A stretch of DNA of 64,000 nt, taken from Gari tellinella. Its lineage: Eukaryota; Mollusca; Bivalvia; Cardiida; Psammobiidae. Both the position numbers and the translations under genes were made by a program. Each line of letters begins with the position of its first letter. The first letter of the stretch is position 1. The notes below the pieces were generated by a model that was not told where the DNA came from, did not search any database, and worked only from the letters and a program-made list of their open reading frames with translations. Positions 1-12,300 of the stretch are shown piece after piece. The stretch spans positions 39,670,070 to 39,734,069 of the forward strand of contig OV277867.1 in the NCBI GenBank assembly GCA_922989275.2, in the 5' to 3' direction.

Positions 1-111
1 CACAGGTACACTGTTTGTAAATGATGAGTATACTCGTCGCTAGGGTTGAATGTGTTAAAGAAAGGGTTGAGATGTTTTGTATTCATACAAGTGTCTATTC
101 TTTTAATACAG

Positions 112-305
112 GAAATAGATGTAGCCCTGTTGAAACTGTATGCTGAAATCAACTCGCCAGAGTTACTTCCCCTGATTGAGGTGGACTCCGGTTGTGATCT
201 CAAGGATTGTGTGGAGTGGTTAGAGAAGTTTGAGAGACATCATGCCCTAGCTACCCTGTATAAATACCATGGTGATAATGATAAAGCCTTACTGCTGTGG
301 ACCAG
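112..305 (+). CDS. TGFBRAP1: TGFBRAP1 visible exon 1 (solenoid segment)
   Basis: Acceptor ttttaatacag ends at 111 and donor gtaat starts at 306. It encodes residues 1-64 of the visible part, beginning EIDVALLKLYAEI. The exon ends in phase 2 (AG of an Arg codon). It is a family-typical solenoid segment with WLEKFERHHALATLYKYH. Confidence 0.92.
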
Positions 306-3300
306 GTAATATTATCATTATCAGCATCATCATCTAGTTTAGTTTAACTAGGCCATTGATTAATCCTTCTGATAAGGGTGAGGCCTGGCTGTCCAGTCTG
401 GAACAAAGTCTCCCTCCAAGCTTGACGATTTTGTGGGTTGGTATTTTCCATCCCGAGAGCCACAGTAACTGCCCTTTGTCTTGGTGTTTTAATTTAGTAG
501 ATGATCATAAACATAGCTTATGACTGTATAATGTCAAAATGTAGGTCATGACATTGTTATTGAAATATTACTCAAAATTGAGCTGAAACGTTTTCTTAAC
601 CCATTCCCTTATAGAAATATTTTTTCCTTTATTTGGGCTTTCCATTCAGAAACATGTATTACTTGTAAATATGCATTCAGTCATAAAATCAAAAAGGATA
701 AATCAATGATTTTATGGCTGAATGCATGAAACAAAATTGTGGCATATATTTGGACATGGCTTCCTTTGTTAAAGGTCCATAGTGGACGAAATATCTAAAA
801 AGAGAAATTTTATAATTTTAAACTTAAATGGGTTGACATGTACTTAATTGTTGTCACACAAATAAATGTTAAAAAATAAACTTCAGATTATTTTAAGGTT
901 CATTGTGTTTATGCTATAATATTAGTCATCACACCAGGGTCCATGCATATAAAGCATTTGAGTTGAGTTTGAAATCATTCTCAAGCATTTGATTGGTCAG
1001 ATTTGAGCCTGGACTAAAATCTCACCAATCAAATGCTTGAGAAGGCACTCATACTCAACTCAAACGCTTCATAAGGGCTGGGCCTTGCTCTCTAAGATTT
1101 GTTAAGTCCAGAAGTGTTCAGATTTCAGAGGTTTTACTGTTTAACCAGGGCTCCAGATAAGGGGCATATTTCAAAAACTAAAATCCTTTATTTCTGATTT
1201 AAACCCTTTGGTGTCACTACTCATTAGAATCGTCTCGAAGAGACGATTCTAATGAGTAGTCACACCATAGTATTTAGCGCTGAAATGATCAAGAAAAATG
1301 CTGGATTTGTTCAGTTTACTCCCTCTTATCTGAAGTCCTGTTACTGTTTTACTAAAGATGAAATATTTTCTGACTTTCAGATTGGTGAATGGTGAAATAA
1401 AAGATGAAACATTCCCAGGCCTAGAATTTGTTGTTAACTTTTTGTCAAGGTAAGTAAAAATACACACAGTCAAAAATTGAAAACTTGAGCTGGTTGAAGC
1501 CAAACTTACCTGTATTGATTCAGTTTGATTAACACTTTACTAACTTTAAGAAAGGTGACCACTTAACCCGTTTCCCCATAAACACACCTTTTAGGCCTTT
1601 AATTTTTTTCCTTCACTAAAGAAAATAGTTCTTATTTAATCAGTCAAAATAGAAATCGTAAGAAATATTTTCTATATTTTAGCAGATAATAGCTTAAAGC
1701 AGGCTGAAAGTAAAGCAGAATGCGCCTTAAGGCGCATTCTGCTTTACTTTTAACCTGCTTTAAGTGGTCACCAATCTTTTAAACTAGAAATAGGCTATGG
1801 GGTAATGGGTAAAAGCAGGTTGAAAGTAAAGCAGAATGTGCCTTAACCATTTGAACCCTAGTAAAGCATATATGTTTTCTTTGCAAATAGTGTATACTTG
1901 TACACAAAGGTGCCCTCTGATCGCTCTGATCAGGTTCTGTAGTGTTTTTCATACTACAATACATTGCCAAAAAGAACCCTTAAAGCCGAACATGGACTAA
2001 ACTAAATTGGAAACTTGAATTGTCCATTTGAAGTTTCAGGGAGTAAAGAGTTCAGGCACATTCTGCTTAACTTTCAACCTGCTTTATTAAGCTACAATCT
2101 GCTAAGATATAGGAAATATTTCTTATATTACGTATTCATTCCTTTATAAAATGGAACTATTTTCTTCAATTGACAAAATTAATGAATTAAATGTGTAAAA
2201 AGGTTTATCTATGACGTAAAGGGTTAAAGCCAGCGTACCTGTATTTCAAGTTCAAACATTACATAGCTATGAAATATAGGGTAGTTTGACTATTAAAGCA
2301 AGTTCTAGATATCTGGATGCGATTCATTGCTAAAGTGAAGTATTATTGACTGAATGATGTTTTTCTCTTTCACAAAGGTGTTTCTGAGGTTTTGCTTAAA
2401 TGAATTAGACTTGATAATATGCATTTCGTAAGTTCAACACACTGGTATTTCAAAGTTAAAACTGCAGCAAGATTTAGTTATAAATAGAAATTCAGTAAAA
2501 AAAATCATATGGTTGCTGAAACTAGGCAGAAAGTAAAGCAGAATGCTCCTGCAGGATATAATTTTATGGGGCATAGTAATGACAGTACAAAGTTTTTTCT
2601 TCAGTGGAGAAATTGATTAAAGGTATTTAAAGGCATATCCATTGGGTAATGGTTTTATAAATTGAGGTCTTGTCAGTTTACAGATTAGATTGCAAAGAGT
2701 AATGCTATAATTATACATGTATCGTCAATAAATTTGCATCAGCAAGGTGTCTCCATTTCTCCTTTCAGTTTAAATGACCATGAGCTAGTGTGGAAGTATG
2801 TAGACTGGGCGTTAGGCAAGGACCAAGAGTTAAGTATTAAGGTAAGTGATGAGTGACTGTGACCAGAACAACTGCATTTCTCAAAACAAAGCACCTTAAG
2901 GCACCTTCACCTAGGCCCCTCACATGTATTTGAGATGTGCAGTTGCTGTTATTCTTGTCAGCTTAATTTGAATTGTGCATATTTGCTGAATTAAACCTTA
3001 CAAGCTCTTTTTGAAGACTCTTTCCCATTGAAACCAAATGCGAGCAAAAAGCTATTCTCCATCTTCAAAAGATAGTATTTACAATTTAGATAAAAAAAAA
3101 TTCAAAACTGATTTTATCTTTATTTCCTAGAAGGGTTGTTTTCTACACATTGTTTACTTCCGGTTTGTTCCAGATATTCACAGAGCGACCAGCCAATGAG
3201 CCGCCTACAGAGCGATTACGACCGGATATTGTCATAGACTACTTACACCGGTACCCCAAGGCTGTGGTTACATACCTAGAATACCTCGTCTTTCAAAAGA

Positions 3301-6300
3301 AACTAGAGGTGAGTAGCATACACTACCGGTATTCTATAATAAAGTCTAACCATTTCCCTTTTTAGTTTTATCAGTTTTGAAAACAGATTATTTCTTAAAG
3401 AATACTGAAAACCTACATACCATCCCATATGGCCTTACAGTGATAATTGTAAAAGCAGAGTGCTTATCATTTACTTGGGAGTAAAACGTTTGCTGGAAGC
3501 CTATTCCATCTTTTGTTAAATTAAATTAAAATTTATATAACTTAAGATCTTGGCTCTGATTTTTAGCTCACCTGGCACTACGTGCCAGGTGAGCTTTTAG
3601 GATCGCTGGATGTCCGTCGTCTGTCTGTCTGAGCGCACGAAAGGTCCTTTGTTGGGTAGGGGAACAATAGATTCCATTCATTCCGTGATTGCCCTATTGT
3701 TATTGTTGGGTATTTTAGTGTACTGTTGGGTATTTTTAAACAAAAAAAATACCCAACAAATGTCCAACTGTGAGAACGTCTGTCTGTCTGTCCGTCCACA
3801 ATTGTTCGTTAACACTCTAGCAGGTTCAAATCTCATTGGATCTTGATGAAACTTGGTCACAATGTTTGCCTAAATGAAATCTAGGTCAAGTTCGAATGTG
3901 GGTCATGTCCGGTCAAAAACTAGGTCACTAGGTCAAATTATCGAAAAACCTTGTTAACACTCTAGAGGCTACAAATTTCATTGGATCTTCATGAAACTTC
4001 ATCAAAATGTTTGCCTCAATGAAATCTAGGTCAAGTTCGAATGTGGGTCATGTCCGGTCAAAAACTAGGTCACTAGGTCAAATCTTCGAAAAACCTTGTT
4101 AACACTCTAGAGACTACAAATTTCATTGGATCTTCATGAAACTTCATCAATGTGAATGCCTCAATGAAATCTAGGTCAAGTTCGAATGTGGGTCATATCC
4201 GGTCAAAAACTAGGTCACTAGGTCAAATTTTCGAAAAACCTTGTTAACACTCTAGAGGCTACAAATTTCATTGGATCTTCATGAAACTTTATCAATATGA
4301 TTGCCTCAATGAAATCTAGGCCAAGTTCGAATGTTGGTCATGTCGGGTCAAAAACTAGGTCACTAGGTCAAATCTTCGAAAAACCTTGTTAACACTCTAG
4401 AGACTACAAATTTCATTGGATCTTCATGAAACTTCATCAAAATGTTTGCCTCAATTAAATCTAGGTCAAGTTCGAATGTGGGTCATGTCCGGTCAAAAAC
4501 TAGGTCACTAGGTCAAATTATCGAAAAACCTTGTTAACACTCTAGAGACTACAAATTTCATTGGATCTTCATGAAACTTCAACAAAATGTTTGCCTCAAT
4601 GAAATCTAGGTCAAGTTCAAATGTGGGTCATGCCCGGTCAAAAACTAGGTCACACGGTGTACATGGTTACCAGGTGAGCGATTTAGGGCCATAGTGGCCC
4701 TTGTTTTCAATTCTTGGAAAACATTAATGATTATGACCAAGAAAAATATTTTTATATTTTTCCAATGCTTGTCATTTTCAAACAATTTTCCAACAGGTAC
4801 AGACCTTCAAAATGCTTAAAACCCTGGAGCTTCCGGGGGCAGGCCCCCCTGATACCCCGGCCAGGGCCTTGCCCTGGACCCAGCTTAGTTTTCATTATTT
4901 TCAGATTTAACAACTTCAACCCATGTAATAATTGACATAACTTAGGGGTCATAATAGAAAGGTTTTACTGTATTCCTTGTATACATAAATTACATTGATG
5001 ACATGGTTTTTTGAATGCAGAAAGAGAAGTACCACACCCATCTAGCAGTATTGTACCTGGACAATGTACTACAGCTGTTGAAAACCAACAATGTGAAGAA
5101 AGAGCAGATAGACATGGCTAGGTAGGAGACGTTACACTGTAATCAGATATACTAGTCATTTACAAACAGTATAGACCCATGGCTAGGTAGGAGATGTTAT
5201 GCTGAAATCAGATTATACTAGTCATTTGCAAACAGTGTAGACACTGATCAGAGGGCTCCTTTGAGCCCTCTGATCAGTGTCTACACTGTTTGCCATACTT
5301 TAAAATATTTTTGGGACAAATCCCTTTAGAGTTTGTAAACTAGTTATTTATCAGAAAAAAAATGGGTTCACTTTGAAAATCAGCATAAAAATATTAAATA
5401 TTTGAAATATTTGACTTTTTTAGAGCTATAACCTATTCAGATATATTCAATTTAGAGCTCTAGATAAAGGGAGTATTTCAAAAACTAAAATCTCTATATC
5501 TGCATTAAACGCTATGGTGTCACTACTCATTAGAATCGTCTCTTCCAGGATATTCTAATGAGTAGTTTTAGGATTTGCTGCTGAGACAAGTGAGAAAATG
5601 AGGCATGTAATCACAGTATATATTGATGTATTCAGGTCCAAGCTGAGGACGATGTTACAGATGTCTAGCCTATATCGTGTGCAGCTGATCCTGGGCAAAG
5701 CCAAGGAACAGGAGATGCATGCAGAATGTGCAATACTCTATGGCAAGGTTAGCACCTATGTAGATATAGACAAACCTATACATACAGTCGAGCACCAGTA
5801 TCTCGAACATCAGAATCCCAACTACAGTTCCTATCTAAACGATTTGCGCAAGTCCCTGACATATTTGTTCTTATTCCTATGTAATCTTACTTGTCCCATT
5901 TAGACTATAGCTAAACTCTATTACCCCTGGTATTTGGACTCTCTTAACCCATTACTCCATAAATTATCCTTTTTACACCATTAGTTCATTCATCAACTGA
6001 AGAAAAAGTTCCAATTTATACAGCCATGGACATTTATAATAAGAAATATTTTCTATGTTCTGGCAGATGGAAGTTTAAAGCAGGCTGAAAGTAAAGCAGA
6101 ATGCGCCTTATGGCGCATTCTGCTTTACTTTCAACCTGCTTTAAGTGGCCACTTGTCCACAAATCTAGAAACAGGCTATGGGGTAATGGGTTAATTGTTC
6201 TCAATTAACCCCCAGTATCTCAATGACTGTTTGTATTCATGCATTAATCACACTCACCAACTGTGATCTTGAGTATTGGGCTCTGTGGAAGTCACTTTAA

Positions 6301-9300
6301 AATCATTAACCGGAACTATCGATAGCTTTACACTTTGTCGGCATGGCTGTTAGGCAATAATTGTCAAACAACAGTACATAAACCCTTAAAGTTTGGCTTC
6401 AGCATGCTTACAATCTGTCTCCTTATAACGGTCATTATCGGTGTTGGTGCTCTTCATCAGGAGTAGCGCCCCTTGATGTAACGGATGCTGGGGGAAAAAC
6501 AGCTTAGCTGTGAATGGACGAAAACACAAATTAACATGAAATTCCGTGATAAAAACAAACAGCGTGAAATTTGTCAACTCTAATGGTTCTGTTTATAAGT
6601 GCGATCAATTTCTGATTCAAAATCATTCTTTAAATGACCAGCTACAATTAATGCACTTTGTTAAATTATTAAATTTTTGCTTTGTTGTTTTTCCAGCTTG
6701 AAGACCATGAGAAAGCTTTACGTATTCTGGTCCTTAAACTCAGGGATTTTGGTGCAGCGGAGAATTACTGCCTGGTGAACTCTGATGGACGGGACCACAT
6801 GTATAGAAAGAGGCTGTTTCATATACTGCTGAGTGTATATCTAGATCCTGCTAACGAGTGAGTTGTTTCCCTTGGATAGCCCGTCTCTAGGTTTTCCTGT
6901 TCTAATTTTAACTGACTTTAAGCTACTATGTGAAAAGATACTGGAATTGTTTTTAGCTCACCTGGCACGATGTGCCAAGGTGAGCTTTTAGGATCGCTGG
7001 ATGTCCGTCGTCTGTCTGTCCGTCCGTTCACAATTGGTAGTGAACACTCTAGCGGCTACAAATTTCATCTGATCTTCATGAAACTTCATGAGAATGTTTG
7101 TCTTGATGAAATCTAGGTCAAGTTCGAATGTGGGTCATGTCCGGTCAAAAACTAGGTCACTAGGTCAAATTATCGAAAAACCTTGTTAACACTCTAGAGG
7201 CTACAAATTTCATCCGATCTTCATGAAACTTGATAACAATGTTTGGCTTGATAAAATCTAGGTCAAGTTCGAATGTGGGTCTTGTTCGGTCAAAAACTAG
7301 GTCACTAGGTCAAATTATAGAAAAACCTTGTGAACACTCTAGCGGCTACAAATTTCATCTGATCTTCATGACAGTGTTTGTCTTGATGAAATCTAGGTCA
7401 AGTTCGAATGAGGGTCATGTCTGGTCAAAAACTAGGTCACTAGGTCAAATCATAGAAAAACCTTGTGAACACTCTAGAGGCTACAAATCTCATTGGATTA
7501 TAATGCAATTTGATCAGAATGTTTGTCTAATTAATATCTAGGTCAATTTCGAATATGAGTCATGTCAGGTCAAAAACTAGGTCACTAGGTCAAATCAAAG
7601 GAAAATTTTTTTACCACTCTAGAGGCTACAAATCTCATCCGATCTTCATGACACGTGGTCAAAATGTTTGCCTTCTTGATATCTAGGTCAAGTTTGAATG
7701 TGGGTTATGTCCGGTCAAAAACTAGGTCACTAGGTCAAATTATAGAAAAAAACCTTGTGAATACTCTAGAGGCATCAAATCTAGGTCCAAATGAAATGTG
7801 TATTGTGTCTGGTCAAAAACTAGGTCATTAGGTCAAATCATAGAAAAATCTTGTTAACACTCTGGAGGTTGATTGTGGGTCATGTCCAATCTTAATCTAG
7901 GTCACTATAGGTCAAGTTTTACATGGTGGTCCAGGTGAGCGATTTAGGGCCATGGTGGCCCTTGTTTGTGTTTTATGTTCTAAACATCATAGTAGGTTAA
8001 AACTACTTCCGTTTATGCAGAATAAAGGTTTTGATAGAGTAATAGGTTAAACGACCATGTTCCATGTCAGCTCTAAATGACCTTCTTGTGTCAATGGGCT
8101 GTAAAACACCATTCATGCATGAAAACATTGAAATTTTCCAGTAGACACCTTTGTGTTGAATCATTTATATCTGTTGGAAACAGTTAGGTGCCAAATCAGA
8201 TCCTGAGTAACTCTGATCAGACTCCAAACTGTATGCAATTTAGATTTTAATTTATCATTAACTTTTCCAAAACAGTGTCATTGACTCCATCTTATTGCAT
8301 TGCATTGGGTTTAGATAAGATTAAACAGGAAGGAATAGGGTCTTCTTGACTGCATACACACTTTATTTACTTGCAGGAGAAAAGACTTAATGGTTCAGCC
8401 AGCCATTGACCTTCTCAACAGCAATGTAGGAGACTTTGATATTGCTAAGGTAAGAAGCATGTGCACAATCATATACTTTAAAACCTCTCTATTACAATCA
8501 CTTAATTATATTATCTATCAGGTGTTTAATGCAGGTGGCTACTTAACCAATTACCCCATAATACGCTTTTTTAGCTCACCTGGCACGTAGTGCCAAGGTG
8601 AGCTTTTAGGATCGCTGGATGTCCGTCGTCCGTCGTCTGTCCGTCCGTCCATCCACAATTGTTCGTTAACACTCTACCAGGTTCAAATCTCATTGGATCT
8701 TGATGAAACTTGGTCACAATGTTTGCCTTAATGAAATCTAGGTCAAGTTCGAATGTGGGTCATGTCCGGTCAAAAACTAGGTAAAAGTATCGAAAATCCT
8801 TGTTAACACTCTAGAGGCTACAAATTTCATTGGATCTTCATGAAACTTCATCAATATGATTGCCCCAATGAAATCTAGGCCAAGTTCGAATGTGGGTCAT
8901 GTCCGGTCAAAAACTAGGTCACTAGGTCAAATCTTCGAAAAACCTTGTTAACACTCTAGAGACTACAAATTTCATTGGATCTTAATAAAACTTCATCAAA
9001 ATGTTTGCCTCAATGAAATCTAGGTCAAGTTCGAATGTGGGTCATGTCCGGTCAAAAACTAGGTCACTAGGTCAAAACTTCGAAAAACCTTGTTAACACT
9101 CTAGAGACTACAAATTTCATTGGATCTTCATGAAACTTCATCAAAATGTTTGCCTAATACAATCTAGGTCAAGCTCGAATGTGGGTCATGTCTGGTCAAA
9201 AACTAGGTCACTAGGTCAAATTATCGAAAAACCTTGTTAACACTCTAGAGGCTACAAATTTCATTTGATCTTCATGAAAAATCATCAATATGATTGCCTC

Positions 9301-12300
9301 AATGAAATCTAGGCCAAGTTAGAATATGGGTCATGTCGGGTCAAAAACTAGGTCACTAGGTCAAATCTTCGAAAAACCTCGTTAACACTCTATAGAGACT
9401 ACAAAATTCATTGAATCTTCATGAAACTTGAACAAAATGTTTGTCTCATTGAAATCGAGGTCAAGTTAGAATGAGGGTCATGCCCGGTCAAAAACTAGGT
9501 CACACGGTGTACATGGTTACCAGGTGAGCGATTTATTTAGCTCACCTGGCACGTAGTGCCAAGGTGAGCTTTTAGGATCGCTGGATGTCCGTCGTCTGTC
9601 CGTCCACAATTGTTCGTTAACACTCTACCAGGTTCAAATCTAATTGGATCTTGATGAAACTTGGTCACAATGTTTGCCTCAATAAAATCTAGGCCAAGTT
9701 CGAATGTGGGTCATGTCCGGTCAAAAACTAGGCCACTAGGTCAAATCTTCGAAAAACCTTGTTAACACTCTAGAGACTACAAATTTCATTGGATCTTCAT
9801 GAAACTTCATCAAAATGTTTGCCTCAATAAAATCTAGGTCAAGTTCGAATGGAGGTCATGTCCGGTCAAAAACTAGGTCACTAGGTCAAATTATCGAAAA
9901 ACATTGTTAACACTCTAGAGGCTACAAATTTCATTGGATCTTCATGAAACTTCGTCAATATGATTGCCTAAATGAAATCTAGGCCAAGTTCGAATGTGGG
10001 TCATGTCCGGTCAAAAACTAGGTCACTAGGTCAAATCTTCGAAAAACCTTGTTAACACTCTAGAGACTACAAATTTCATTGGATCTTCATGAAACTTCAT
10101 CAAAATGTTTGCCTCAATGAAATCTAGGTCAAGTTCGAATGTGGGTCATGTCTGGTCAAAAACTAGGTCACTAGGTCAAATTATCGAAAAACCTTGTTAA
10201 CACTCTAGAGGCTACAAATTTTATTTGATCTTCATGAAACTTCATCAATATGATTGCCTCAATGAAATCTAGGCCAAGTTCGAATATGGGTCATGTCCGG
10301 TCAAAAACTAGGTCACAAGGTCAAATCATCGAAAAACCTCGTTAACACTCTATAGAGACTACAAAATTCATTGAATCTTCATGAAACCTAAACAAAATGT
10401 TTGTCTCATTGAAATCGAGGTCAAGTTAGAATGAGGGTCATGCCCGGTCTAAAACTAGGTCACACGGTGTACATGGTTACATGGTTACCAGGTGAGCGAT
10501 TAAGGGCCATAGTGGCCCTTGTTACGACTCTTATTATTTCCTCCACTGAAGAAAATAATTCCATTTTAATACGGTCATGAATAAGTATCTCAGAGATATT
10601 TTTGATATTCTAAGAGATGGTAGCTTAAAGCAGGCTGAAAGTAAAGCAGAATGTGCCCTTAGGCACATTCTGCTTTACTTTCAGCCTGTTTTAAGTACTC
10701 ACCTATCTTTAATAGTAGAAACAGGCTATGGGGTAATGGTTTAAAGTTAGGTGAAAATAGAACAGAAGCTTTCTGTTTAATGTTCACCTTGCTATAAGCT
10801 GTAACCTGTCTTTTATGCAATCAATTAGTCATCTTTCGAATGGTCATAATAGAGAGGTTTTACTATACGCATACATACTCCGGATAAGATTATTCTTATA
10901 TCAGCTTTTGCTTGATGACCTGTACTTGCTTTAAGTGTCCCGTTCTGTTGTTGTTGTTGGCGTACCTGTGCTTAACACTCACAGGACAGCTTGGTACAGA
11001 CATTATTGTCTGTCAAGCTGGAGGATTAGGTGCATAGCTGTTTTCAACTACCTCGCCTTATAGGCAGCCATGCTCCGTCTTCAGAGGATTTTAAATACCC
11101 AATAAAAGGTATAGAGCTGCTATTGAATGAGATGAACCATTTTGGCGCACTCCACTAAACCAGGCCAGTAACAGAGCTGAACATAGCTTCCCATGAGCAA
11201 CTCCATTCTGACAAAGTAAAACTTTAAGGGTGCTTGATCTCGAATAATCCCTAAAGATGATTTTAGATCGGTTCTCTCTGCTCAAAAGGATAACAACTTT
11301 TTTCTATTGGCCCCATTGGTTTCATTTCTTACCTATTGTGTTAGTGTGAAGCAAGTGAACACTGTACAATGCCCAGTGAAACACACAACTAAGGTAAGAA
11401 CTTCAGCCAAGGGCTGAGTCCCGTTCTGATTATTCGGATTTTTCATGTGGGGAAGCCTTCCGGCTGGCTTGCAGAAGGTCTGTGGTTCTACCCAGATGCA
11501 GATTTGTGCCTGAAATACTGCATAAAGGACTTCTACCTCCACCTGTAATTAGCTGGATGTCGTGATATGACTAAAATTCTGTTAAAAGCGACGTGAAATC
11601 ATAACAAATCATAAGTGTCCTTCTGCTAGGATATAGAAAATATTTCTTATGGTACATACTCTTGACTGTATGAATTGGAACACTTCAGTGGGGGGAATTA
11701 ATTAAAGGCATAAAAAGGTGTATTCATGGAGTAATGGGTTAATCTTTCATATACATATGTTTCAGGTGATACAGATCTTACCAGACTCCTGGTCCATCGC
11801 CCTCATGTCACAATTTTTGAAAAAGGCTGTGCGGAAAAACATGAATTGTTGCCGGACGACCCGAATAGAGAGCACCATGTCTAAAGGGGAGAACCTACAC
11901 GTGAAACAGACATGTATCGAGATGCAAAAAGAACCATTGGTTATGAATGAAGACAAGTAAGAGTTGGTTAATCTGATCTGTGTTTATTTGCAGTAATAAG
12001 TCACATATTGGTGAATCGGAGTATTTACGACAGGTGACTGCATAAAGCAAGGTGACAGTAAAAAAGAAAGATCCTTTAGGAGCTTTATGTTTTACTGTCA
12101 CCTGGCTTTAAGATTTCACTTGTCGTTTATACGATCAATTAGCCTTCCTTTTAGTGGTCGTAATAGAGAAACAACTCTAATAGTCAATAATGGATGCAAC
12201 TTTAATCAAAACTGGGATTGATCATTTGATGTGTTAGGGGTCAGTGAGTTAACCCTTTACCCCATATAATGTTTCTAGTTTTGAAGACAGGTGAGCACTT

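Larger units (their letters stand above)
8543..10744 (+). mobile_element. A-family MITE interrupted by two HINEs
   Basis: TTAACCAATTACCCCATAAT at the left and GGCTATGGGGTAATGG then TTAA at the right. Its body is split after AATACGC and resumes at ACGACTCTTATTATTTCC, which is the normal A order. Confidence 0.8.
8476..10867 (+). mobile_element. G-family MITE hosting a two-level nest
   Basis: Left end TTTAAAACCTCTCTATTAC and right end GTCATAATAGAGAGGTTTT match the G ends. The G beta-core halves flank the A copy at 8543-10744. Confidence 0.7.

Noticed and set aside
1249..1503. 84-codon minus-strand ORF overlapping exon 2
   Set aside because: It is antisense to a confirmed TGFBRAP1 exon and an E-family element.
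7230..7541. ORF with repeated 'MKSRSSSNEGHVWSKTRSLGQ'-like units
   Set aside because: It is the 145-bp HINE minisatellite in frame by chance. Unit lengths drift and the frame breaks in the other copies.
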